Source: DATNBT01 sp964579765 (GTDB lineage: Bacteria > Acidobacteriota > Vicinamibacteria > Vicinamibacterales > CAVVIG01). From it: 15,231 nucleotides of DNA. Numbering within the stretch: position 1 is the first letter of the stretch; every line of letters starts with the position of its first letter. The notes beneath the pieces are model-generated. The model was not told the DNA's origin, did not search any database, and was given only the letters and a program-made list of their open reading frames with translations. The stretch covers positions 1-15,231 of the forward strand of contig CAZOIK010000085.1 of NCBI GenBank assembly GCA_964579765.1. The letters are read 5' to 3'. Position numbers and translations under genes: made by a program. This document shows positions 6,083 through 12,660 of this stretch, piece by piece.

Positions 6083-6583
6083 ATGGCCGAGACTTCGTCG
6101 TTCGACATCACGTCGCCCGTTGACTTCGCGGAAGTCGAAAACGCCCTGAACCAGTCGCGCAAGGAAATCGGCCAGCGGTACGACTTCAAAGGCGTCACGG
6201 CCGAGATCACGCTCGACCCGAAAGAAAAGACGCTCACACTCCTCACCGACGACGAGATGAAGATGAACGCCGTCTGGGAGATCGTGCTCGCCAAGCTGGT
6301 GAAGCGCGGCGTCGCCACCAAGAATTTCAAGTCTGAGGCGTCGGAGACCGCGGGCGGCGGCAAGGTCCGCCGCGTGATCACGATTCAGCAGGGCATCCCC
6401 ATCGAGGCCGCGCGCGAGATCGTCAAGTTCATCAAGGACAAGAAGCTGAAGAAGGTGCAGGCGTCGATCCAGGGCGACCAGGTGCGCGTCACCTCGCCGT
6501 CGAAAGACGAGCTGCAGCTCACGATGCAGCAGCTGCGCGGGCACGACTTCGGCGTGTCGCTGCAGTTCGGAAACTACAGGTAA
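6083..6583 (+). CDS. yajQ: YajQ family nucleotide-binding protein
   Basis: The 166-residue cytoplasmic protein is full length for the family. It opens with SSFDITSPVDFAEVENALNQ (5-24) and KEIGQRYDFKG (27-37), then LLTDDEMKMNAVWEIVLAKL (53-72), KRGVATKNF (74-82), RVITIQQGIPIEAAREIVKF (96-115) and IKDKKLKKVQASIQGDQVRV (116-135). It ends in DFGVSLQFGNYR. The family has two ferredoxin-like alpha-beta domains. Some members bind cyclic-di-GMP and act with a transcription factor in virulence control (shown in Xanthomonas), and others bind nucleic acid. Which applies here cannot be told from sequence. The ATG at 6083 is the only sensible start. It is divergent from fdhD across a repeat-bearing spacer and 12 bases ahead of the cytochrome gene. 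Confidence 0.97.
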   Translation: MAETSSFDITSPVDFAEVENALNQSRKEIGQRYDFKGVTAEITLDPKEKTLTLLTDDEMKMNAVWEIVLAKLVKRGVATKNFKSEASETAGGGKVRRVITIQQGIPIEAAREIVKFIKDKKLKKVQASIQGDQVRVTSPSKDELQLTMQQLRGHDFGVSLQFGNYR

Positions 6584-6586
6584 AAT
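6581..6586 (+). promoter_or_regulatory. Possible internal -10 box TAAAAT for the cytochrome gene
   Basis: TAAAAT begins with the TAA stop codon of yajQ and ends 9 bases before the ATG at 6596. The 12-base gap has no Shine-Dalgarno sequence, which is unusual for an internal operon gene and suggests that the cytochrome gene has its own near-leaderless promoter. Confidence 0.42.
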
Positions 6587-6595
6587 ACCGATCCT

Positions 6596-7078
6596 ATGAA
6601 GACGACCGCTCTCATGCTTCTGGCTGCCGCGACGCTCGCCGCGGCGACGTTGTATGCGCAGGAAGGGTCGGCGCCCGCCGCGGCGCCCGCGCCTGCCGCA
6701 GCAGCCGCACCGGCCGCGCCGGCCGCAAGCGCCACCACGAACGACGGCATCGGCACCGACGCGCAGGTCAAGCGCGGCGCCGACACGTACTCGATGCAGT
6801 GCGCCTCGTGCCACGACCCGCAGCTCGCGGGCAGCGGCACGGCGCCGCCGCTCGCCGGCAGCGATTTTCAGGCGAACTGGAAGGACGACAACGTCGGCTC
6901 GCTCTTCGAGCGCATCCGCGCGACGATGCCCGCCGACAACCCGGGCAGCCTCAAGCGCGATCAGGTCGCCGATCTCGTGACCTTCATCCTCAACTTCAAC
7001 AAGGTCCCGCTCGCCGACAAGGAACTGCCGACCGACTTCGACGCCCTGAAGGCGATCAAGATCACCGACCCGAAGTAG
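6596..7078 (+). CDS. Exported monohaem c-type cytochrome
   Basis: The 160-residue product starts with a Sec signal peptide (MKTTALMLLAAATLAAATLYA). An Ala/Pro-rich linker follows (about residues 22-48), then a class I cytochrome c domain. The haem site is CASCH (C69, C72, H73), preceded by the typical VKRGADTYSMQ helix. M111 in IRATMPADNPGSL is the likely sixth ligand, and DQVADLVTFILNFN is the C-terminal helix. It should act as a periplasmic electron carrier; the linker may tether it or give reach. The sequence after the haem domain (about 138-160) is polar and ends the protein. The donor could be a periplasmic dehydrogenase, but no partner is encoded nearby. The last 17 bases overlap the end of the converging MBL-fold gene. 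Confidence 0.93.
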   Translation: MKTTALMLLAAATLAAATLYAQEGSAPAAAPAPAAAAAPAAPAASATTNDGIGTDAQVKRGADTYSMQCASCHDPQLAGSGTAPPLAGSDFQANWKDDNVGSLFERIRATMPADNPGSLKRDQVADLVTFILNFNKVPLADKELPTDFDALKAIKITDPK

Positions 7079-7967
7079 CCGCGGCGGCCGCGGGCGGCGG
7101 GAAGTACGCCGCCACGCGGTCGTTCAACGTGAACTCCATCCCGAGCAGCGGGTACTGCTTCAGCACGTTCGCCCGCATCTCCGCCGCGTCCTTCGATCGC
7201 GCCACGCCGGCGTCCCAGTCGGCGATGTACCGCTTCATGAACTCGACCGCGCGCATGGTGTGCGAGGCGCCCTGGCCCTCGTGTCCGGGGATCACGATCT
7301 CCGGCTTGAGCGCCGCGATCTGGTCGATCGTCTTCAGCCAGCTCTCGCGCGCCGCGCCGCGCGGCACGCCGAAATACACCTGATCGAACACGATGTCGCC
7401 GGCGACGACGGCCTTGAGCGGAGGGATGAAGACGAAGCTGTTGCCGGGACCGTCGGCGCCCTGCACCGGGCCCGTGATCGGAAACTGCTCGCCTTCGAGC
7501 GTCAGCACCGGCGACGCCAGCGGCTCGGGCAGCACCGGATCCGGGCCGGGGATGTCGGCGCCGTACGTCGCGGCCCAGAACTTCTGCCGCGCCGGCCAAC
7601 CGGTCTTCGCCGCGTTCACCGTCGCGGGCAGCGCGACGATCTTCGCGTCGGGGAACGCCTGCTTCAGCACGGCCAGGCCGAACAGATGATCCGGATGCGG
7701 GTGCGTGCAGTAGATCACCGCGAGATGCTTCTTCGACTCCAGGATCTCGGCCGCCAGCCTGTGCGCTTCGCTCAACGAAAACTGCGGGTCGATGAGCAGG
7801 ATGTCTCGCTCGCCGACGATCATCGTCGAGTTGACGTCGTAGCCAATCTGGCCGCGGCCCGTGTGCACCTTCAGCGTGAACGTTGACTGCGCGTGCGCGC
7901 CGGTGGCGAGCGCCAGCGCGGCAAGCGCCAGCGCGGCGAGCGCCGTGCAGAGCGTCTTCAATCTCAT
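7062..7967 (-). CDS. Secreted MBL-fold hydrolase
   Basis: The 301-residue product has a signal peptide (MRLKTLCTALAALALAALAL, cleavage near AHA-QS). The MBL fold shows STMIVGERDILLIDPQFS (47-64), the zinc motif HPHPDH (89-94), GDIVFDQVYFG with D191, and PGHEGQG with H229. The position before FVFIPP where many members have a histidine reads PGNSFVF, with N176, so one usual zinc ligand seems absent. A mononuclear or otherwise altered site is possible. The ATG at 7967 overlaps the stop of the preceding VOC gene in ATGA, indicating translational coupling as the last gene of the five-gene unit. The C-terminus is Pro/Ala-rich (PPPAAAAATSGR). Its organisation resembles MBL proteins found beside quinoprotein or cytochrome genes, but the substrate is unknown. 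Confidence 0.91.
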   Translation of the reverse strand: MRLKTLCTALAALALAALALATGAHAQSTFTLKVHTGRGQIGYDVNSTMIVGERDILLIDPQFSLSEAHRLAAEILESKKHLAVIYCTHPHPDHLFGLAVLKQAFPDAKIVALPATVNAAKTGWPARQKFWAATYGADIPGPDPVLPEPLASPVLTLEGEQFPITGPVQGADGPGNSFVFIPPLKAVVAGDIVFDQVYFGVPRGAARESWLKTIDQIAALKPEIVIPGHEGQGASHTMRAVEFMKRYIADWDAGVARSKDAAEMRANVLKQYPLLGMEFTLNDRVAAYFPPPAAAAATSGR

Positions 7968-8833
7968 GAGCTCACCCTCAATTCACCGACGATGCCGTCG
8001 GGATCCTGGAATCGCAGCACGTCGGGCTCGTCGGGCGACGGCAGCACCTTGGCGCCGAGCTGTTGCACTCGCGCGACGACCGTCGCGCGGTCGAACGGCG
8101 CCACTTTGATCGCGAAGTGCGCGATGCGCGGCGTGCCGCCCGACGCGTTCTCGAGTCCGATGCGCGTCTCGCGCGCGAGCCGGAACCACACGCGCGCGGG
8201 ACTGCCCTCGCGCGGACCTTCGGCGCCGCGTCCGTACACGGCGCGGTAGTACGGCAAGGATCGATCGAGGTCGGAGACCTGCAGCAGCACGTGATCGAGC
8301 CCGCGCGGCGCGACGACGCCTGCGCGCTCGACGGGCAGCGGCGACGGCACGGCCGCCGTGACCAGCCCCGCCGGAGGCTGGAAGAGCTGCAGCTGCAGGC
8401 CGTCGGGGTCGGGCCACATCGCGAGCGGACCGGCGGCACGCGCCGCGGGAAGGCCCGCCGCGTCGAGCGCACGCACCATGCCTTCGCGGTCGTACACCTT
8501 CGCGAGCGTGCAGTAGTGGCCGATCGCCGTCGGCCGTCCCTGCGCCGCGCCGATGGCGATGTAGCCGACCTGCCGATCGGCCGGCAGGTCGCCGAGCAGC
8601 ACGAAATACCGCAGCGTGTCGCGCAGCGGCTGCTGATGGAGCGCCGTCTTGAAGAGCTGCGCGTAGAAGCGGGCCGACGCCGCGGGATCCGGCACGACCG
8701 TGTCGAAGTGCTCGAGGCCGAGGTTGTCGAGCGGCAGCGCCGAGGCGCCCGGCTGCGCCCACGCGCCCGGGCCAACGGCAGCGGCGCCCGCCACTGCCAA
8801 CGCGCCGCGTACGAACGCACGTCGCGACGGCAT
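7964..8833 (-). CDS. Tat-exported protein with two VOC (glyoxalase-like) domains
   Basis: The 289-residue product begins MPSRRAFVRGALAVAG, a twin-arginine signal (SRRAFVR), with cleavage likely after GAWA. Two vicinal-oxygen-chelate domains follow. The first covers about 38-155, from GLEHFDTVVPDPAASARFY to WPDPDGLQLQLFQP. The second covers about 177-289, from GLDHVLLQVSDLDRSLPYYR through RIAHFAIKV to FQDPDGIVGELR. The first domain ends in LQLQ where a metal-binding Glu is common; the second keeps GEL. A folded, possibly metal-loaded periplasmic enzyme or binding protein is likely, since Tat exports folded proteins. The ATG at 8833 is preferred over the adjoining GTG at 8836. It follows the CGPC gene by 4 bases and overlaps the MBL gene, so the three are surely co-expressed. 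Confidence 0.9.
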   Translation of the reverse strand: MPSRRAFVRGALAVAGAAAVGPGAWAQPGASALPLDNLGLEHFDTVVPDPAASARFYAQLFKTALHQQPLRDTLRYFVLLGDLPADRQVGYIAIGAAQGRPTAIGHYCTLAKVYDREGMVRALDAAGLPAARAAGPLAMWPDPDGLQLQLFQPPAGLVTAAVPSPLPVERAGVVAPRGLDHVLLQVSDLDRSLPYYRAVYGRGAEGPREGSPARVWFRLARETRIGLENASGGTPRIAHFAIKVAPFDRATVVARVQQLGAKVLPSPDEPDVLRFQDPDGIVGELRVSS

Positions 8834-8837
8834 CACG

Positions 8838-9479
8838 TCACCGAATCGGGCCGATCAGCGTCATCTGACCGCCCGGCTCGCTCTCGTGTCCCTCGCGAAC
8901 CCACGTGAACTTCATCACGTTGCCCGTGATGACGCCCTTCATGAGGTTGCGCCGATCCGTGTGATGGATGAAGAACGAAATCGCGTTGCCCTCGAGCCGG
9001 CCGTCTTCGAGGAGGAACACGCCCGCCGGCTTGTCGCACGGGCCGCAGATGACGCCCCACACGCTGTCGCCGTCCCGCAGCTTGAGCGTGACATTCTGCT
9101 GTGCGTTGCGCCCCGCCGCCACCCATCGGCCGTCGAGGCGCGGCGTCGTCGGCGCGGGCACGTACGTGACGGTCGCGTCGAGCGAGCCCTGGCCGTCCAC
9201 CCGCGTCAACGTGAGCGTTGACGGGGCGCCGTCGGGGCCGACAATCGAGAACGAGGCATGCGTGTCGTCGCTCGCCACACCGTCCGCAACCCGAAACACG
9301 GTTGACGGGTCGTCGCACGGCCCGCAGACCGCGCCGACGAACGTGGTGCCGCGAGTTTTGAACACGTAGGTCTTCGCGGCCGGCCCGGTCCCCGACACCC
9401 AGGTGCTGAGGGCGCCGTCCGCCGCGAACGCCGGAACGCCGAACGCCGCGACCAATGCGAGAGAGAGAACCGCGCGCAT
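8838..9479 (-). CDS. Secreted protein with duplicated CGPC-containing module, function unknown
   Basis: The 213-residue product has a signal peptide (MRAVLSLALVAAFGVPAFA) and two similar halves. Half 1 has TTFVGAVCGPCDDPSTVF with C52 and C55. Half 2 has DSVWGVICGPCDKPAGVF with C145 and C148. Each is followed by a DG turn and a strand (ASFSIVGPD; ISFFIHHTD). Half 2 opens with LDGRWVAAG and closes with GNVMKFTWVREG, resembling the small lipocalin-like beta domains common in Acidobacteriota secreted proteins but with CGPCD-x-P in the loop. These four are the only cysteines in the mature protein, so each CGPC could form a disulfide or bind metal; thioredoxin-like activity is not implied, because the surrounding fold differs. 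The ATG at 9479 has GGAGG six bases upstream. It lies 34 bases after the TPR gene and 4 before the VOC gene. Confidence 0.8.
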   Translation of the reverse strand: MRAVLSLALVAAFGVPAFAADGALSTWVSGTGPAAKTYVFKTRGTTFVGAVCGPCDDPSTVFRVADGVASDDTHASFSIVGPDGAPSTLTLTRVDGQGSLDATVTYVPAPTTPRLDGRWVAAGRNAQQNVTLKLRDGDSVWGVICGPCDKPAGVFLLEDGRLEGNAISFFIHHTDRRNLMKGVITGNVMKFTWVREGHESEPGGQMTLIGPIR

Positions 9480-9513
9480 AGGGGCCTCCTCGGATCGAGC
9501 CATTGTAGCCGCG

Positions 9514-10851
9514 TCAGCGGGGCAGTGCCTGCAGACGCGCGAGCAGTTCGCCGAATTCGGGGCGATCCGGATGCCGCGCCGCGCCCGCCGTCAGCTCCTT
9601 CCGTGCGTCTTCATACCGCTTCATCTGGATCAACGCCAGCGCGTGGCCGTACTCGGCCTCGGCGACGCGGGGATCGACCGCGAGAACCCGATCGTACTGC
9701 GCGAGGGCGTCCTGCGGGCGGCCGGTGCGCTGCAGCAGCTCGGCGAGGCGCAGCCGCGCGTCCGTGTACTGCGGCTCGAGCGTCACGGCCGTGGACAGCT
9801 GATCGATCGCCTCGGCGACGCGTCCCTTCGTCGCGAGCAGCACCGCGAGGCTGTAGTGCGCCTGCGCGAAGCCAGGGCGCCGGCGAATCGTCTCCTCGAA
9901 CTCGGACATCGCCGCGTTGTCGTCGCCCGAGAGCGACAGCGCCGTGCCGAGCTCGTGGCGCAGCGGCGCGCTGTCGGGCGCGAGCTCGAGTCCCTTGCGG
10001 AAGTGCGCGACCGCCGCCTGGAAATCGCGCGCGTTCAGCGCGCGCTGGCCGCGCTCCTCTTCCGCGCTCGCGCCGTGCAGCAGGTCGCGCAGCGTCACCA
10101 TCAGCGGATCGGGCGGAGCCACATCGACGCTGCCGCGCTGCCGCAGGTGCGCGTCGGCCTTCGCCGTGTCGCCGAGGCCGCGATACGCGAGCGCCAGCGG
10201 ATAGTGCACGATCGTCGCGCGGGGATCGGCCGCGAGCGCCTGCTCGAGCCACTTGACCGCCTGCGCGTAGTCACGTTTCGCCAGCGCCGCGCGGCCGAGG
10301 CCGAACAGCGCGGCGACGAGCGCCGGCTGCGTCGAGAGCGCCTGCTCGAACAGCGGCGCCGCGACGTCCGGCTGCCCCTGATCGAGACGGAGATCGCCGA
10401 GCCAGACGAGCGTCGCGACGTCATTCGGACGGAGCTGCAGCACGCGTTCGAACGCCGCGATGGCTTTGTCGGGCACGTTGCGGTTCATATACGCGTGGCC
10501 GAGGTAGTACGGCCACCGCGGGTCGTCGGGGGCCAACGCCTGCGCGTGCACGTAGCACGGGACGGCCGCGTCGGCATAGTCGGCCGCGAGCAGCAGGTTC
10601 CCGAGTTCTCCGTACGCCTCGCTCAGCTCCGCGTCGGCGGCATGCGCGGCGATCTTCGACGTCAGCGTCGCGTCGCTCTCGCCGATCTGCTGGCGGACCG
10701 ACTGCTCCGTCCGCGACAGATCCGGCAGCGACACGGCCGGCAGCGGCGCCGCTGGCTGGCGGGACGTGCAGGCCGCGACCAGCACGCACAAGGCGCAGGT
10801 GTAGTGCAGGCTTTTAGGCCTGCGACGCACGACAGGCCTGAAGGCCTGCAC
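9514..10851 (-). CDS. TPR-repeat lipoprotein
   Basis: The 445-residue product starts at GTG 10851, inside a palindromic repeat. AAGGAGG lies 6 bases upstream, and the GTG shares one base with the TAG stop of the preceding gene (TAGTG). The signal peptide reads MQAFRPVVRRRPKSLHYT, then CALCVLVAAC, a good lipobox with C28. The rest is a chain of about nine to ten tetratricopeptide helices pairs, for example LSEAYGELGNLLLAADYADA, RWPYYLGHAYMNRNVPDKAI, AHYSLAVLLATKGRVAEAI and AEYGHALALIQMKRYEDAR. TPR arrays scaffold protein-protein contacts. A periplasmic or outer-membrane-anchored location is expected. Genes coding for TPR proteins often accompany CRTAC1-type genes in acidobacteria and related groups (general knowledge), so the partner is probably the propeller protein encoded just upstream. 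Confidence 0.9.
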   Translation of the reverse strand: MQAFRPVVRRRPKSLHYTCALCVLVAACTSRQPAAPLPAVSLPDLSRTEQSVRQQIGESDATLTSKIAAHAADAELSEAYGELGNLLLAADYADAAVPCYVHAQALAPDDPRWPYYLGHAYMNRNVPDKAIAAFERVLQLRPNDVATLVWLGDLRLDQGQPDVAAPLFEQALSTQPALVAALFGLGRAALAKRDYAQAVKWLEQALAADPRATIVHYPLALAYRGLGDTAKADAHLRQRGSVDVAPPDPLMVTLRDLLHGASAEEERGQRALNARDFQAAVAHFRKGLELAPDSAPLRHELGTALSLSGDDNAAMSEFEETIRRRPGFAQAHYSLAVLLATKGRVAEAIDQLSTAVTLEPQYTDARLRLAELLQRTGRPQDALAQYDRVLAVDPRVAEAEYGHALALIQMKRYEDARKELTAGAARHPDRPEFGELLARLQALPR

Positions 10852-10854
10852 TAC
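10801..10854. repeat. Palindromic REP-like element over the CRTAC1 stop / TPR start
   Basis: The arms 10801-10822 and 10833-10854 both begin, on opposite strands, with GTAGTGCAGGC and match at 20 of 22 positions around a 10-base spacer. Each arm contains the self-complementary AGGCCT or GGCC core. The right arm holds the TAG stop of the CRTAC1 gene and the GTG start of the TPR gene. The whole element is read in frame as the first 17 codons of the TPR lipoprotein. Confidence 0.88.
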
Positions 10855-12593
10855 GAGCCTCCTTCGCGAAGCGTCGTATAGCGATCGACGGGGACGCTCT
10901 TCCACTCCTCGGTCTTCCCGTCCGGCCAGACGACGTGGACGCGCGAGATGTGCGTGGCGCGTCCGAGCCCCACGAGCACGCGCGGGTCGTTGGCCGAGGC
11001 GTAGCTCGCGTCGGAGCGCGCGCGCCGCCACAGCGACCGGCCGTCGTCCAGGATCACTTGGACGCGCGCGCCGAGCATGTCGCGGCCCGTACGTAGGGCG
11101 ACCCTTTCAGGGTCGCCGCCAACCAGCCGCAACCCAACCCAGTGATTCTTGTTGCCGACGTTGTTGACGAGGAGGCGCGCCTGGCCGTCGTTGTTGTTGA
11201 CGATCACGTCGGTGTCGCCGTCGTTGTCGATGTCGCCGAACGCCGCGCCGCGGCCGACCTCCGACAGCTGAAACGCCGCGCCGGCGCGATCGGTGACGTC
11301 TTCGAAGCGTCCGTTGGACAGGTTGCGGAACAGCAGCTTGCGCTGGTGCAGCGGCAGCGGGTCGTTGGCGCGCCGCAGCGCCTCGATCGTCTGCACCGCG
11401 CCGTTGACGACGAGCGAGTCGAGCCAGCCGTCGTTGTCGAAGTCGAACCACGCCGCGCCGAAGCCGGTGTACGCGCGGCTCGTGACGCCGAGGCCGGAGC
11501 GCGCGCTCTGCTCCTCGAACAGCCCGCCGCCGGTGTTCACGTAGAGGTCGGTGCCTTCGCCGGTCAGGTTCGTGACGAACAGATCCTCGTCGCCGTCGTT
11601 GTCCACGTCGCCCGCGTCCACCCCCATGCCGGCCTTCGCCTTGCCGTGGGCGCTCATCGCCGTGCCCGACAACAGGCCGGTGTTCGTGAACGTGCCGTCG
11701 TGCTGGTTGATCCAGAGCTGGTTCGGCTGGCCGTCGTTCGCCACGTAGAGGTCGATCCAGCCGTCGCCGTTGAAGTCGGCGGTCGTCACGCCGAGCGCGG
11801 GACCGAAGTCGCCGGCGAGCCCGGCGGCGGTCGTGACGTCGGTGAACGTGCCGTCGTGGTTGTTGTGATAGAGCCGGCTCGGCACGGGCTGATAGACGTT
11901 CGGCGAACAGTAGTCCGGCCGTCCCGACGGCCCGAAGCACGGCGTGCTCGACTCCGGCCGCCAGCTCAGGTAGTTGCCGACGAACAGATCCAGCCAGCCG
12001 TCGCGATCGTAGTCGAGGAACGCCGCCGACACGCTCCACGACGGATCGTCCGTGCGGCTCTGCTTCGACACGTCGGTGAAGGTCCCGTCGCAGTTGTTGC
12101 GGAACAGCTGGTTGGCGCCCAGGTTCGTGAGATAGAGATCGACGCAGCCGTCGTTGTCGAAGTCGCCGGCGGCCACGCCCATGCCGTAGCCGCGCGAGAC
12201 GATGCCGCTCTTCGCCGTGACGTCGGTGAAGCGCAGCGACCGTGTGCCGTCCGCGCTCACGACGAGATCGTTGCGAAAGAGGCGTCCGCCGCCCGTCGTG
12301 ATCGGCGCGCCGGGGCCGAGCGGCTGTCCCTGCGCGAGGTACACGTCCAGATCGCCGTCGTTGTCCATGTCGAACATCGCGGCGCCCGAGCCGATGATCT
12401 CGGCGTAGTAGAACTTCCCCGACATGCCGTTCACATGCGTGAACCGCAGGCCGGTCTCTTCGGCGCGATCCGTGAACCACGCACCCGCGGCGTCGAGAAT
12501 CGACTGAGACGCGGGCGCTGCCGCCGGCGCGGTCGCCCGGGAGCCGCAGCTCAGGCACAGAGCCGCCGCGAAGGCACAGAAGGAAGTGCGCAC
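10851..12593 (-). CDS. CRTAC1 family protein: seven FG-GAP/VCBS repeats plus ASPIC/UnbV domain
   Basis: The 580-residue exported protein starts at GTG 12593 with a short signal, MRTSFCAFAAALCLSC, giving a plausible though non-ideal lipobox at C16. Seven calcium-loop motifs of the D-x-D/N-x-D-G-x-x-D type follow: DMDNDGDLD (about 75), DFDNDGCVD, DYDRDGWLD, DFNGDGWID, DVDNDGDED, DFDNDGWLD and DIDNDGDTD. This is the number expected for a seven-bladed beta-propeller. The C-terminus (about 475-575) is an ASPIC/UnbV domain: NHWVGLRLVG, GARVQVILDDG, SYASANDPRVLVGLG and VHVVWPDGKTEEW. A palindrome at 11097-11117 adds about ten residues (GDPERVALRT) between the first two blocks. A surface or periplasmic binding role is likely. 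It leads the five-gene unit, and its stop overlaps the TPR start. Confidence 0.93.
   Translation of the reverse strand: MRTSFCAFAAALCLSCGSRATAPAAAPASQSILDAAGAWFTDRAEETGLRFTHVNGMSGKFYYAEIIGSGAAMFDMDNDGDLDVYLAQGQPLGPGAPITTGGGRLFRNDLVVSADGTRSLRFTDVTAKSGIVSRGYGMGVAAGDFDNDGCVDLYLTNLGANQLFRNNCDGTFTDVSKQSRTDDPSWSVSAAFLDYDRDGWLDLFVGNYLSWRPESSTPCFGPSGRPDYCSPNVYQPVPSRLYHNNHDGTFTDVTTAAGLAGDFGPALGVTTADFNGDGWIDLYVANDGQPNQLWINQHDGTFTNTGLLSGTAMSAHGKAKAGMGVDAGDVDNDGDEDLFVTNLTGEGTDLYVNTGGGLFEEQSARSGLGVTSRAYTGFGAAWFDFDNDGWLDSLVVNGAVQTIEALRRANDPLPLHQRKLLFRNLSNGRFEDVTDRAGAAFQLSEVGRGAAFGDIDNDGDTDVIVNNNDGQARLLVNNVGNKNHWVGLRLVGGDPERVALRTGRDMLGARVQVILDDGRSLWRRARSDASYASANDPRVLVGLGRATHISRVHVVWPDGKTEEWKSVPVDRYTTLREGGS
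11097..11117. repeat. Short palindrome read in frame within the ASPIC/UnbV domain
   Basis: GGCGACCC (11097-11104) and GGGTCGCC (11110-11117) form a perfect 8-base-pair hairpin with a 5-base loop, next to CGTACGTA. On the coding strand it gives the residues GDPERVALRT, located where related domains usually run directly from LVG to a short NRD/GRD segment. Confidence 0.72.
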
Positions 12594-12607
12594 CGGAAGG
12601 ATGGGCG

Positions 12608-12613
12608 ATCTTA
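12608..12613 (-). promoter_or_regulatory. Possible -10 box TAAGAT for the CRTAC1-led operon
   Basis: The minus strand reads TAAGAT 14 bases before the GTG at 12593 and just downstream of the terminator of the receptor gene. The intervening CGCCCATCCTTCCG has no ribosome-binding site, so a short leader of about 7 bases is expected. The match to consensus is moderate. Confidence 0.35.
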
Positions 12614-12620
12614 CCAGACG

Positions 12621-12654
12621 AAAAAAGCCCGTCCCCCCGCGGAGGAGGACGGGC
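12621..12654 (-). terminator. Intrinsic terminator of the TonB-dependent receptor gene
   Basis: On the minus strand the stem GCCCGTCC (12654-12647) pairs perfectly with GGACGGGC (12634-12627) around a 12-base GC-rich loop. Six T follow directly (12626-12621). It lies about 95 bases after the receptor stop and just before the CRTAC1 promoter, so it separates the two transcription units. Confidence 0.88.
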
Positions 12655-12660
12655 CTCATC

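Noticed and set aside
7079..7093. CCGCGG-CGG-CCGCGG hairpin as a bidirectional terminator between the cytochrome and MBL genes
   Set aside because: No T-run on either strand, and it lies within the Ala/Pro codons of the MBL C-terminus; explained by GC-rich codons.
9403..10881. A 492-codon plus-strand open frame opposite the TPR gene
   Set aside because: Arg-rich antisense shadow. The minus-strand frame has clear TPR repeats, a lipobox and a ribosome-binding site.
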